Origin: Treponema sp. UBA4873
GTDB lineage: Bacteria; Spirochaetota; Spirochaetia; Treponematales; Treponemataceae
DNA: 64,000 nucleotides
Reading direction: 5' to 3'
Assembly: GCA_002399405.1 (NCBI GenBank)
Contig: DHDP01000020.1
Coordinates: 1 to 64,000 of the forward strand
A model generated the notes under the pieces. It saw only the letters and a list, made by a program, of their open reading frames with translations. It did no database searches and was not told where the DNA came from. The translations under genes were made by a program, and so were the position numbers. Positions 15,923 through 24,993 of this stretch are shown here, piece by piece (position 1 is the stretch's first letter; every line of letters begins with the position of its first letter).

Positions 15923-18625
15923 TCAGGCAGGGAATACTGTCTGCGCGTATTTTACGGCGGCCATGGCGTCCTTTCCGTAGAAGTCGGCGTGTATCATGTC
16001 GGCGTATTCCTGCGTCATGACGGCACCTCCGACGCATACTTTCGTCCACGGCGCCTTCTGCCGGAGCTGCTTTATTGTTTCTTCCATGGCAGGAACGGTC
16101 GTCGTCATGAGGGCCGAAAGGCCGACGAGCATGACATGATCCTGCACGCACCGTTCGACTATTGTTTCCGGCGGAACATCCTTTCCGAGATCAAGCACGG
16201 TAAAATCGTAGTTTTCGAGAAGCACCCTTACGATGTTCTTGCCGATGTCGTGGATGTCGCCTTTTACCGTCGCGACGATTATTGTGCCGCGGCTTTTTCC
16301 CTGAGTTCCGGTTTTTGCAAGATGTCCTTTTATGACTGAAAACGCGGCGGCGGCGGCCTCTGCACTCATGAGAAGCTGCGGGAGATACACTTTTTTTGTT
16401 TCAAAGCCCTTCCCGACTACATCAAGAGCAGGGATAAGTTCATTGTTGATTATATCGAGGGGGACGGCAGTTTTAATAAGTTCCCGCGTGCCGGCAGCGG
16501 CCTCGGCCTTGAGCCCGCGGATAATCGCGTGCTGAAGAGGAGAACCGCCCGCAGGAGCCGTGTTCTGCAGCGCTGCCGTTCCTTTTTCAGCTGCACCGGA
16601 TACGCATGCTGCCTGCGTACCTCCGGCTGCCGCCCCGGATACATCAGGAGAAACTGTTCCTCCCGATGCGGCGGACGCTATTGCCGCAATCCGGCGGAGC
16701 GCTGCAAGTCTTTCGCCGTCCGCGGAGGAAGACGTCTGCTTTTCCTTTTCTGCGGCATACTTTTCCGCAAACGAAATATACGCCGCGCACTGCGCGTCGT
16801 GTCCGCTTAAAACGCAGCAGCATGCGTACGCCTTCCGCATTTCTTCGGAATCCGGATTTATAATGGCGGCACTCAATCCGCTCTGCATGGCCATCGTGAA
16901 AAACGCGGCGGTGACGAGTTCCCGTTCGGGAAGTCCGAACGACACGTTCGACACGCCGAGAATCGTATTGCCTCCCGCGTCGTGAACGGCTCGCACCGTC
17001 TCGAGCGTCGCAACGGGTGCTTTGTCGTCGGAGCTGACGGACATCGCGAGCGGATCGATAATAATATTTTTTCTGCCGATTCCGTATTCCGCCGCGGTGT
17101 CGTACAGCTTTTTAACAATTGAGAGACGCCCCTCCGACGTTTCGGGAATGCCGCTTTCGTCTATGGTGAGCGCGACGACAACGCCGCCGTATTTCTTCAC
17201 GAGCGGAAAAACCGCACGCATTACTTCCTGCTTTCCGTTCACCGAATTGACAAGCGCTTTACCGTTGTACCGGCGGAGCGCAGCCTCCATGACTTCGGGA
17301 CTCGACGTGTCGATCTGGAGCGGAAGCGCGGAAACTGCCTGCAGTTCGCCGACGACAGCGACCATCATCTTTTTCTCGTCTATTTCGGGAAGTCCGACGT
17401 TCACATCGAGCACCTGAGCGCCGTTCGTTTCCTGTTCGAGTCCCTGCGAAACAATATACGGAATGTCGTTCGCACGGAGCGCTTCCTTGAATTTTTTCTT
17501 ACCGGTAGGATTGATGCGCTCTCCGATAAGAACAGGCGCATTTTTCCCGCCTATATTCACCGTATGCGTATACGACGCGATGACTGAAAAATTCTTTTCC
17601 GCAACGGGCGACGCCTTTCTGTTCTGCAGCGCATTCACCGTCCGGCAGATGTATTCGGGATTCGTACCGCAGCATCCGCCGAGAAGGTCCGCCCCCGATC
17701 CGGCAATCCGCGTCATTACCTCCGCAAAATGCTCCGCAGTCACGTCGTAAACTGTCTTTCCGTTTTCCGAACGCGGAAGGCCTGCGTTCGGATTAACAAT
17801 GACGGGAATGCTCGCGGCGGCGGTAAGGCGCGGAACGAGCGGCGCCATCTGTTCGGGACCGAGCGAGCAGTTCATACCGAACGCATCCACGCCGAGTCCT
17901 TCGAAAATTGCGGTCATTGTTTCGGGATCTGCTCCGGTAAGGAGGCGGCCGTTCTCGTCGTACACTGTCGTTGCAAACACCGGAATGTCGAGTCCGAGCT
18001 CTCCGCACACTTCCTTCGCGGCAAGCACTGCCGCCTTCGCTTCGTAGCAGTCGTTCATCGTCTCTACGAGCACCGCGTCGACGCCGCACGGCAGACCGAT
18101 TCTGAACGTCCGTTTGAACAGCGACACGGCATCCTCGAAGTCAAGGTCGCCCATCGGTTTGAGCAGCTTTCCGCACGGACCGATGTCGAACGCAATATAA
18201 TGCGGCCGTTCGGAAGGAGGCTGTCCGTCGGGAACAAGATGAGCCGCGCGGAGCGAATCAAGTTCGTCCGCAGAAAGTACTTCGTTTTCAATTTTACTGC
18301 GCGCTTTCTGCGCGTTCGAAACAGCGGCTCTCACAACTTCCTCAAGGCTGTCCCGGGCGGAAAGCACCCGCGAGGCGGCACCTGACGTTTTTTCCGCCGG
18401 AAATTTCGTGCTGAATGCGCCGAACGTGTTCGTTTTTACAATATTCGCGCCGGAGCGGAAATATGCATAATGCAGACCGGTAATTTCGTCGGGATGCGTG
18501 ACGTTCCAGCGCTCGGGAAGTTCGCCGGGCAGAAGACCGCGGGCCTGCAGCACGGAACCGGTTGCACCGTCAAAAAAAAGCAGCTGTCTGCCGAGGAGCG
18601 ATTGTAATGAAGGTCGTCTATTCAT
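15923..18625 (-). CDS. metH: cobalamin-dependent methionine synthase, lacking the reactivation domain
   Basis: 900 residues. Domains in order: homocysteine S-methyltransferase (about 10-335, zinc ligands in GMNCSLG and GGCCGT); pterin/methyl-tetrahydrofolate domain (about 350-620, LIGERINPTGKKKFKEAL); an Ala/Ser/Gly-rich linker (about 635-700); the B12 cap (about 705-770); and the cobalamin Rossmann domain with D790-x-H792-xx-G795, where His792 is the lower axial ligand. The AdoMet-binding reactivation domain at the C-terminus of E. coli MetH (1227 aa) is absent, and a separate gene for it lies immediately upstream. The promoter TTGGAA-N17-TATAAT ends 11 nt before the ATG, giving a leader of only a few nt. 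Confidence 0.95.
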   Translation of the reverse strand: MNRRPSLQSLLGRQLLFFDGATGSVLQARGLLPGELPERWNVTHPDEITGLHYAYFRSGANIVKTNTFGAFSTKFPAEKTSGAASRVLSARDSLEEVVRAAVSNAQKARSKIENEVLSADELDSLRAAHLVPDGQPPSERPHYIAFDIGPCGKLLKPMGDLDFEDAVSLFKRTFRIGLPCGVDAVLVETMNDCYEAKAAVLAAKEVCGELGLDIPVFATTVYDENGRLLTGADPETMTAIFEGLGVDAFGMNCSLGPEQMAPLVPRLTAAASIPVIVNPNAGLPRSENGKTVYDVTAEHFAEVMTRIAGSGADLLGGCCGTNPEYICRTVNALQNRKASPVAEKNFSVIASYTHTVNIGGKNAPVLIGERINPTGKKKFKEALRANDIPYIVSQGLEQETNGAQVLDVNVGLPEIDEKKMMVAVVGELQAVSALPLQIDTSSPEVMEAALRRYNGKALVNSVNGKQEVMRAVFPLVKKYGGVVVALTIDESGIPETSEGRLSIVKKLYDTAAEYGIGRKNIIIDPLAMSVSSDDKAPVATLETVRAVHDAGGNTILGVSNVSFGLPERELVTAAFFTMAMQSGLSAAIINPDSEEMRKAYACCCVLSGHDAQCAAYISFAEKYAAEKEKQTSSSADGERLAALRRIAAIASAASGGTVSPDVSGAAAGGTQAACVSGAAEKGTAALQNTAPAGGSPLQHAIIRGLKAEAAAGTRELIKTAVPLDIINNELIPALDVVGKGFETKKVYLPQLLMSAEAAAAAFSVIKGHLAKTGTQGKSRGTIIVATVKGDIHDIGKNIVRVLLENYDFTVLDLGKDVPPETIVERCVQDHVMLVGLSALMTTTVPAMEETIKQLRQKAPWTKVCVGGAVMTQEYADMIHADFYGKDAMAAVKYAQTVFPA

Positions 18626-18636
18626 GGTATGACGGG

Positions 18637-18665
18637 ATTATACCGTATTTACAGTCGTTTTCCAA
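18637..18665 (-). promoter_or_regulatory. Sigma-70 type promoter of metH
   Basis: Minus-strand TTGGAA (18660-18665), exact 17-bp spacer, consensus TATAAT (18637-18642). The expected start point is within about 5 nt of the metH ATG. The presence of this promoter makes metH independent of the reactivation-domain gene upstream. No cobalamin or SAM riboswitch can fit in such a leader. Confidence 0.7.
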
Positions 18666-18728
18666 CACGGCGGCGGCCGGACGTATGCAGCTGGAACATG
18701 GTGTTTTGTTACGGAGGCGTACATTACA

Positions 18729-18820
18729 ATGTATGGGTGTCATACGTTCTAATGTCAGGGAAGGTAACGTTCTAATGTCAGGGAGGGTAACGTTCTAATG
18801 TCAGGGAGGGTAACATTGAA
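18729..18820. repeat. 23-bp tandem repeat, four units, upstream of metH
   Basis: Units begin at 18729 (diverged), 18752, 18775 and 18798 (3' part diverged). The two central units differ at one base. On the plus strand each of the first three units reads as ATG, six codons and TAA, with the TAA sharing a base with the next ATG (TAATG). The block lies 64 bp upstream of the metH -35. It may be a set of protein-binding sites, or simply a slippage repeat. Confidence 0.75.
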
Positions 18821-18869
18821 ACGTACGGCGCGTGACAGAGGCGCTTTATGCCGGCAGGCAAACACAGTA

Positions 18870-19484
18870 TCAATGCTGCTCTATGCCGATAAAGGCCGTT
18901 ACGCTTTTTTCGGGCGCCATAACAAGCGTGTCCATGAGCGTAAGCCCGATCCTGCTGCACGGAAGGTGTGAAAAAAACAGCTGCTGCACGGAAAGCGGAA
19001 CGTCGCCGTACCCAGGACTGTATCGCGGGTGCGTTTTATGACCGGCAGATTCTTCGTCAGCTTTGATTTTATCATTCAGCGCATCGACGAACGACTCTAT
19101 GAACATGGCACCGGCAGCCTGCATGACGGCAACCTCCGCTTTACCGCCGGGCTGCGTACGGCGGATAAGTGCGTCAACCTGCGGTCCTATCGTCGCGGCG
19201 AACAGCACAACGCGCGCGCATTTCAGCAGGTTCCGCGACAAATCGACCGAATGAAGTTCCGTGCCCGCAAAAGACAGCAGGTTGTCCGCGCCGTGCGCAA
19301 GCGGGAAAACGTCGAACACGGCCTGAGGTGCAAGACGCTCCTGCATCTTCGCGCATGCCTTGTGAATAAGATCCGACACGGCGCTGTCGGGAGAAGTGTT
19401 TTTTGCATAACCGAGATAACGGGCCGCTTCCGCTTCGTCACATGGAACGCCGGACGCAGACATACGGAAAAATGAAACAGGCAT
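18870..19484 (-). CDS. stand-alone methionine synthase reactivation (AdoMet-binding) domain protein
   Basis: 204 residues, matching the C-terminal activation domain of MetH (Met_synt_B12 family). Key stretches are the RYSPGYGDVPLSVQQ AdoMet-binding loop and the terminal KSVTAFIGI. In the full-length enzyme this domain binds AdoMet and, with a reductant, re-methylates oxidised cob(II)alamin. Split arrangements are known in Thermotoga-type bacteria. The ATG at 19484 is chosen because a CCGG-TATACT -10 ends 6 nt before it; longer readings run into divergent pyrE. The C-terminus is short compared with fused versions. Confidence 0.8.
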   Translation of the reverse strand: MPVSFFRMSASGVPCDEAEAARYLGYAKNTSPDSAVSDLIHKACAKMQERLAPQAVFDVFPLAHGADNLLSFAGTELHSVDLSRNLLKCARVVLFAATIGPQVDALIRRTQPGGKAEVAVMQAAGAMFIESFVDALNDKIKADEESAGHKTHPRYSPGYGDVPLSVQQLFFSHLPCSRIGLTLMDTLVMAPEKSVTAFIGIEQH

Positions 19485-19523
19485 ATGACAAGTATACCGG
19501 AACGGAGGCAGAAAAAAAAGTAA

Positions 19524-19553
19524 CTGGAAGCGTACGCGGTTTTCTGCTATGAT
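19524..19553 (+). promoter_or_regulatory. Sigma-70 type promoter of pyrE
   Basis: CTGGAA (19524-19529), 18-bp spacer, TATGAT (19548-19553) in an extended TGC context, then 7 nt to ATG 19561. An ATG at 19549 lies inside the -10 box and is therefore not the likely start. Confidence 0.55.
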
Positions 19554-19560
19554 ATTTTTC

Positions 19561-20244
19561 ATGGAACGATACAAAAAAGAATTCATCGATTTTATGGTCG
19601 AATGCCGCGTGCTCAAATTCGGCTCGTTTACGCTCAAGAGCGGGCGGCACTCGCCGTTCTTCATGAACGCGGGAGCATACGTGACGGGCTCGCAGCTCGG
19701 AAGGCTCGGGAAATTTTACGCGCAGGCTATACACGACAATTTCGGAGACGACTTCGACGTGTTGTTCGGACCGGCGTATAAGGGCATACCGCTCTCGGTC
19801 GCGACGGTCATTGCGTATCACGAATTGTACGGGAAAGAAATACGCTACTGTTCGAACAGAAAGGAAATCAAAGACCACGGAGACACGGGCATTCTGCTCG
19901 GCAGCAGCATCGGCGTCGGCGACCGCGTCGTGATTATTGAAGACGTGACGACGTCGGGAAAATCGATAGAGGAAACGTACCCGATTATTAAAGCGCAGGG
20001 AAACGCTCCGGACGCAGTGAAAATAGTCGGACTTATGGTATCGCTCAACCGAATGGAACGGGGACTTGAAACGACTAAATGTGCGCTCGATGAAATAACT
20101 GAACGGTACGGATTCCCGGCGCGGGCAATCGTTTCAATGCAGGACGTCGTCGACGCGCTCTATACGGACGGCGACAGAAAAATAATTACGGATGAACTCA
20201 AAAAGGAAATAGACGCGTATTACCGCGAATGGGGAGCCCGCTGA
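19561..20244 (+). CDS. pyrE: orotate phosphoribosyltransferase
   Basis: 227 residues from the ATG at 19561. The PRPP-binding motif VVIIEDVTTSGKS and the FGPAYKGIPL substrate loop are intact, as is the ERYG region. It makes orotidine 5'-monophosphate in pyrimidine synthesis. The start is set by the -10 box that overlaps the alternative upstream ATG. It is followed by the ABC importer genes with overlapping or touching stop/start codons, so pyrE leads that operon although their functions differ. Confidence 0.93.
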   Translation: MERYKKEFIDFMVECRVLKFGSFTLKSGRHSPFFMNAGAYVTGSQLGRLGKFYAQAIHDNFGDDFDVLFGPAYKGIPLSVATVIAYHELYGKEIRYCSNRKEIKDHGDTGILLGSSIGVGDRVVIIEDVTTSGKSIEETYPIIKAQGNAPDAVKIVGLMVSLNRMERGLETTKCALDEITERYGFPARAIVSMQDVVDALYTDGDRKIITDELKKEIDAYYREWGAR

Positions 20245-21185
20245 TGCGGACCGAGGAAATCTGCCGCATGGAACATATATATAAACTGCTGGCAGGTATC
20301 TGCATTTTTATCTGCTTTCCGGTTCTGACGCTGACTGCGGCAGCCACGTCCGTCGATGTAAAATCCGTCAACAGTGCGACGCTGCGGTCGTTCGCCACAA
20401 AACCCGCGGAGCGCATAGTGTCGCTGTCGCCGGCGGCTACGGAAACGCTGTGCGCCGTCGGGGCGTTCGGGCAGATTGCGGCGCGCACCGACTTCTGCGA
20501 CTATCCGGAAGAGGTGAAAACACTGCCGACTGTCGGCGGATTCGACGGGAAAACGCTCTCCATCGAAAAAATCATTTCGTTCAAGCCCGATCTTGTGTAT
20601 GCGACGTACGGCATGCACGACTATCTTGTCGATACGCTGCGGAGCTACGGCATTCAGGTGTATATATCCGACGCGTCGCTCGTAAAAGACGTGCTCGGCG
20701 AAATACGCGACATGGGAAAAATAACGGGACACGAAGCGGAAGCGGAAAACGTGCGGGGACACATTACGTCGGTACTCGACGCTGTGAGCGCGAAGGTTCA
20801 GGGAAAGAAAGCTCCCGCCGTGTACTGGGAAGTGTGGAATGCTCCGTATATGAGCGCGGGAAAAACCTCGTTCATGAACGACCTTGTAGCGCTTGCAGGC
20901 GGCAGCAATATTTTCAACGATCTCAGTCAGGCGTATCCGCTCGTAAGCGAAGAAACAATCATTGCGCGGAAACCGGACGTCATACTTATCCCCGACATGG
21001 AAAAGGAGACTGTTCTGTCGGTAAAAAAACGGCCGGGATGGATTGCTGTTCCGGCGGTGCGGAACGGCCGCATCATATTTATTAATGCGGACGTAACAGT
21101 ACGCCCCGGACCGCGCATTGCGGACGCAGTACTTCTGCTCGCGAAGGCTGTTCATCCCGAACTTTCGTTCGACGGTATTCAATGA
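20244..21185 (+). CDS. ABC importer substrate-binding protein, BtuF/FecB type
   Basis: 314 residues. A hydrophobic signal segment (KLLAGICIFICFPVLTLTAAA) is followed by a periplasmic-binding-protein domain of the helical-backbone class III, with ERIVSLSPAATETLCAVG, the TDFCDYP turn, KPDLVYATYGMHD and GKTSFMNDLVALAGGSNIF. This class binds cobalamin, haem or ferric siderophores. Start: the ATG at 20244 overlaps the pyrE stop (TGATG) behind GGGGAG. The ATG at 20268 behind GAGGAA would give a cleaner signal peptide and is a real alternative. Neighbouring B12-dependent metH genes favour cobalamin, but this is inference. Confidence 0.85.
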   Translation: MRTEEICRMEHIYKLLAGICIFICFPVLTLTAAATSVDVKSVNSATLRSFATKPAERIVSLSPAATETLCAVGAFGQIAARTDFCDYPEEVKTLPTVGGFDGKTLSIEKIISFKPDLVYATYGMHDYLVDTLRSYGIQVYISDASLVKDVLGEIRDMGKITGHEAEAENVRGHITSVLDAVSAKVQGKKAPAVYWEVWNAPYMSAGKTSFMNDLVALAGGSNIFNDLSQAYPLVSEETIIARKPDVILIPDMEKETVLSVKKRPGWIAVPAVRNGRIIFINADVTVRPGPRIADAVLLLAKAVHPELSFDGIQ

Positions 21186-22207
21186 AAAACAGGCGCGGAC
21201 GCGGAAACGGCAGATATATTTTCTCCGTCGCAGTGCTTTTCGTGCTGCTTGCTGTTTCGTTCGTATGCGCGCTTCTGTTCGGTGCGGAACGGCTCAGCCT
21301 GCGCGGCTTATTCGCACCAAGAGGCGTCGATGCTTTCGCACGAATCATACTTTTTAATCTGCGTCTTCCGCGCGCGCTTCTTGCAGCTCTTGCCGGCGTG
21401 CTGCTCGCGGGCGCAGGCGCGGCGTTCCAGCTTTTTTTCCGGAATCCGCTGGCGGAACCGGGCATTATCGGCATCTCGTCGGGAGCGACGCTCGGAGCGG
21501 TCGCAGCGGGAAGTTTCGGCGCAATGCCTGTTTTGTGGGGGACTGTTTCACCGGTAAATACGGGAGCGTTCTGCGGCGCGCTTCTCTCCGGTGTGCTCGT
21601 GACGGCGCTCGCCGGAAAACGCACCGGCCCTTCGTCTACAGTCGCGCTTCTTCTCTGCGGCACCGCGCTCGGTACGCTGTACTCCGCACTCACTTCGATA
21701 ATACTGCTGCTGCGGGAAAAAGAACTTCACGCGATGTACGTCTGGATGCTCGGCAGCTTCAGCGGACGCGGATGGAACGAGTTGAAGTTCATAGCAGTAC
21801 CGGCTTCTCTCGCGGTGATTCTGCTGCTCGTGTGCGCCGTTCCGCTCGACCTGCTTGCGGGCGGCGAACGTACAGCCCTGTCGCTCGGCGTCGAAGTGCG
21901 CAGACTGCGGATACTCGTCATGACTGCGGGCGCACTTGCCGCGTCGGCGGCTGTTTGTGCGGGCGGTACTATCGGTTTTGTGGGACTTATAGCGCCTCAT
22001 ATTGTGCGGCGTATATACGGCGCGAAAAGCAGGACGCTCATTCCGCTTTCAATGGCTGCGGGCGCAGTGCTCATGCTTCTTTCGGATACGCTTGCACGGA
22101 CAATCGCCGCCCCCGCAGAAATACCGGTCGGCGTCATAACGTCGCTGCTCGGCGCACCCTTTTTTATCTCGCTCATTTTTTCTGACAGAGGTCTGCGCAA
22201 TGGATGA
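21182..22207 (+). CDS. ABC importer permease, FecCD/BtuC family
   Basis: 341 residues with about 9-10 membrane helices. FecCD family marks are LRLPRALLAALAGVLLAGAG near residues 58-77, NPLAEPGIIGISSGA, and the late GTIGFVGLIAPHIVRR coupling segment. It forms the inner-membrane channel of the importer. ATGA overlap with the binding-protein gene and an 8-nt overlap with the ATPase gene indicate a single operon. Confidence 0.9.
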   Translation: MKNRRGRGNGRYIFSVAVLFVLLAVSFVCALLFGAERLSLRGLFAPRGVDAFARIILFNLRLPRALLAALAGVLLAGAGAAFQLFFRNPLAEPGIIGISSGATLGAVAAGSFGAMPVLWGTVSPVNTGAFCGALLSGVLVTALAGKRTGPSSTVALLLCGTALGTLYSALTSIILLLREKELHAMYVWMLGSFSGRGWNELKFIAVPASLAVILLLVCAVPLDLLAGGERTALSLGVEVRRLRILVMTAGALAASAAVCAGGTIGFVGLIAPHIVRRIYGAKSRTLIPLSMAAGAVLMLLSDTLARTIAAPAEIPVGVITSLLGAPFFISLIFSDRGLRNG

Positions 22208-23006
22208 CGAAAAACGCTTTCACTCACTTTCCGTGCAGAACCTCAGCGCATCGTACGGAGGAACGGTCATACTGCGGAATCTTTCCCTTACCGTGCATTC
22301 CGGCGAAATCGTCTGTCTGACGGGGCCGAACGGCTCGGGAAAATCGACGCTGCTTTCGCTCCTGTCGGGAATTGTTCCCGACACGCTGCGCATAGATTCC
22401 GCGGATACGATGCCGTCGTTCGACGGGACGCCGATCCTGTCTTTGGGCAGAAAACGTGCGGCGCTTCACATCGCATATATGATTCAGGACGAGCAGAGCG
22501 CATGGAATTATACGGCGCGCGACATCGTCCTTACGGGCAGATATGCGCACACTGCAAACGGCATATACTCGTCTCACGATTACGACGTCGCGGACGGCGT
22601 GATTGCTGCGATGGGACTGGAAGCACTCGCTGACCGCCGCATATTCAGCATGTCCGGCGGCGAAGTGCAGAAAATACGGATTGCGCGCGCGCTTGCCCAG
22701 GAACCGGATATGCTGCTGCTCGACGAACCGGTCGCGAATCTCGATTTCGGCTATCAGGCGGAGCTGCTCACGATTGTTAAAAAACTTGCGCACGAAAGCA
22801 GTCTCGGCGTGCTCGTCTCCATCCACGACCTGAATACGGCAGCCCGCTTCGCGGACAGGATCGCGCTGCTTCCCCGCGGAGGCGCGTGCATCACGGGAAC
22901 GGCGGAATGCGTTCTCACCGCGGAAAATCTTAACAGGATTTACAATGCCGGATTCGGTGTTTTCACGCATCCCGTTTACGGCTGCCCTCAGGTGTATACA
23001 CTTTAA
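22200..23006 (+). CDS. ABC importer ATP-binding protein, BtuD/FecE type
   Basis: 268 residues. Walker A GPNGSGKST is at 42-50, the signature SGGEV at 152-156, Walker B LLLDE at 172-176, and the switch His lies in SIHDLNTA. The sequence around YTARDIVLTGRYAH fits importers of iron complexes or cobalamin. It energises the FecCD-type permease. It is last in the pyrE operon and is followed by a hairpin at 23012-23044. Confidence 0.9.
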   Translation: MDDEKRFHSLSVQNLSASYGGTVILRNLSLTVHSGEIVCLTGPNGSGKSTLLSLLSGIVPDTLRIDSADTMPSFDGTPILSLGRKRAALHIAYMIQDEQSAWNYTARDIVLTGRYAHTANGIYSSHDYDVADGVIAAMGLEALADRRIFSMSGGEVQKIRIARALAQEPDMLLLDEPVANLDFGYQAELLTIVKKLAHESSLGVLVSIHDLNTAARFADRIALLPRGGACITGTAECVLTAENLNRIYNAGFGVFTHPVYGCPQVYTL

Positions 23007-23011
23007 AATGG

Positions 23012-23044
23012 TATGTCTGCAGAATAAATAACGCTGCAGACATA
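23012..23044. terminator. hairpin between convergent ABC and amylase genes
   Basis: A perfect 11-bp stem, TATGTCTGCAG (23012-23022) with CTGCAGACATA (23034-23044), and an 11-nt loop. Neither strand has a long T run; the minus strand has CCATTTT. It is probably a bidirectional 3'-end structure. Confidence 0.55.
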
Positions 23045-23054
23045 TAGAGTTATC

Positions 23055-24770
23055 TCAGAACGAAGGCGTAACCGACGTTGTGCCCGGATAGCTTGCGTTA
23101 CTGTCTGAAGACCACGTCAATCCGCTTGCGGACGTACTGACGGAGCTGCCGAGACTGTAGCTGCCTTTCATCACCTTCCATTCAAACGAGCCGCCTGACG
23201 GTACGGTGACTGTTGCAGTCCAGATGTTACCTGTCGTCCACGTTCCGCGCACGGCTGTCGTCCAGCTGTTTCCTTCGGAGAACGTTCCCGTGAAGAATAG
23301 TGCGTTATTGTACCCCGCATCATATGTCGCGGAAAGCGCCACATCGGATTCTGTCGTGCCGCCGGAACCTTCCCAGACGGCAAAGTTCGTTCCCGAATAA
23401 ACGTTCGTGTAGTCGCCTGAAGGCGTGTAGCTGTCCCCTCCTATTTTAACTATGAGCGTTTCGTTTTCTCCCGTAATCTGAGCGACATACAGCGTCGTCG
23501 TCGCAACAAGTACGGAAATTGCGCTGTCGTAGCAGACACCTGCTTCCTGCCTGATGCTGATAAGATTATTAATATGTTCCTGAAGCGTATATTCCGTGCC
23601 GCTCACCGACATGCCGCCTTTGTACTGATCGGTGCTGCCGGTAAAATAATGCTGCCACGCGACACACGGATACCCGGGATGAGTCAGGATAAACGCGTAT
23701 GCGGGACCAAGGTCGCCGGGATCTATTGACCAGAGATTCTGCGTGCTTCCGGTATCGTGATTGTCGATAAACGTTACGGCGTACGCCGGCGCCTGACGGA
23801 AAAGATTGTTCGAATCGGCAAGCAGAGCCATGTTCCAGCAGGTAAGATCGTCTTTGTAGCCGAACGCATAATTAATATTTCCCTTCAGTACAAAGTCGAA
23901 CGCACGCGATTTATATCCGCCGGTCTCCGTCTCGTTTATCCAGCTCATTATTTCGCTTTCCCAGTTTGAGGAATTGAAACTGTCGGAAGGCCAGTATTCG
24001 CCGACGGAGAATTCGGCGGAAGTGGCAGCATCGTATTTTCCGACATAATAGCCTGAATAGCCTTTTACAAAGTCGTACCGCCAGCCGACAAATCCGGCGT
24101 CTTCGAGGACGTCCGTCATCCACGTAATAATTCCGTTCTGTACGTCGGTGTTCGTATGATCAAGATCGCGCCCCGCGGAATATCCGTCGCCCGTGTCAGC
24201 GTTGCCTCTTTTACTCGAAGCCGTCATCGCGGCCGAACTGGTGAATCCTTCGTCGTCGCTGCAGATTGAATAGAAGTCGTCGTTCCATTTCGGATTCGTA
24301 AAATCGCCCCAGTCAGTCGAACCGCAGCGGTGGTTTATGACGACATCCGCAATCGCTTTTGCGGGAGCAATTGCGCTGATTGCTTCCTTCAGCTGTGTCT
24401 CCGTTCCGTACTCCGAGTCCAGGTCATTCAGCTGGGTCGGCAGATAACCTTCGTCGGAAGCTGCCAGGCTCGGCGGCGGAAACCAGACATATGCAAACTC
24501 GCTCTTAATGGCGTCGGCGTTGTTGATCATCGTCTGATACCACGTCGTAGAACTGCTTTCCGTTGCGCTGGCCCAGTTGAATCCCTGAAGCATAACGCCG
24601 CTTTTGTCGGAAACGGTAGTTGTCGTCGCCGCCCTTAACGACACGCTCGATGCGGCTGCGGTGTTTTCTCCGGTACCGCCCGTTGTCCCTGAACAGCCGA
24701 TAAGACCGGCGGCAAGAACGAACCCGCAGACGTACATACAGCCTCTGCGAAACATCTTTTGTGCTTTCAT
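23055..24770 (-). CDS. lipoprotein alpha-amylase (GH13) with C-terminal starch-binding-like domain
   Basis: 571 residues. The lipoprotein signal ends LIGC with Cys26, followed by a Gly/Thr/Ser-rich linker. The catalytic barrel starts at LQGFNWAS (61-68) and YVWFPPPS, of the plant/archaeal-type GH13 branch. Conserved regions are DVVINH (142-147), nucleophile D233 (GWRYDFVK), acid/base E258 (GEYW) and FIDNHD with D339. Residues about 470-571 form a beta-rich Trp-containing domain (SFEWKVMKGSYSLGS) like CBM20/48-type modules. It should hydrolyse starch at the cell surface or in the periplasm. A Shine-Dalgarno, AAGGGGG, is present. Confidence 0.9.
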   Translation of the reverse strand: MKAQKMFRRGCMYVCGFVLAAGLIGCSGTTGGTGENTAAASSVSLRAATTTTVSDKSGVMLQGFNWASATESSSTTWYQTMINNADAIKSEFAYVWFPPPSLAASDEGYLPTQLNDLDSEYGTETQLKEAISAIAPAKAIADVVINHRCGSTDWGDFTNPKWNDDFYSICSDDEGFTSSAAMTASSKRGNADTGDGYSAGRDLDHTNTDVQNGIITWMTDVLEDAGFVGWRYDFVKGYSGYYVGKYDAATSAEFSVGEYWPSDSFNSSNWESEIMSWINETETGGYKSRAFDFVLKGNINYAFGYKDDLTCWNMALLADSNNLFRQAPAYAVTFIDNHDTGSTQNLWSIDPGDLGPAYAFILTHPGYPCVAWQHYFTGSTDQYKGGMSVSGTEYTLQEHINNLISIRQEAGVCYDSAISVLVATTTLYVAQITGENETLIVKIGGDSYTPSGDYTNVYSGTNFAVWEGSGGTTESDVALSATYDAGYNNALFFTGTFSEGNSWTTAVRGTWTTGNIWTATVTVPSGGSFEWKVMKGSYSLGSSVSTSASGLTWSSDSNASYPGTTSVTPSF

Positions 24771-24993
24771 CCCGAATACCCCCTTCTATAAATACTGTTC
24801 AAATTATCACCCCTGTTTTTCAGTCTGTCAAATTTTTTATGATATTTTTCTCGTTAATTTTTATATTTTTGCATTATTTTCATATTTTATATAATAATAT
24901 TCACTTTTACGTATTATCCGGACAAAGGCCGCTGCAATACGGGCGTGAATCCGCAGGCCTGCGTAAATTCCTGATATCTGCTATGCTGGATAC

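Noticed and set aside
18626..18869. Cobalamin or SAM riboswitch upstream of metH
   Set aside because: No B12-box or SAM-riboswitch helices are recognisable, and the metH promoter lies too near the start codon to allow a structured leader.
18798..18971. 57-codon frame starting in the last 23-bp repeat unit
   Set aside because: Mostly antisense to the reactivation-domain gene; no family character.
19485..19664. Longer N-terminus for the MetH reactivation protein
   Set aside because: The extra 60 codons overlap divergent pyrE and the promoter of both genes and have no family resemblance.
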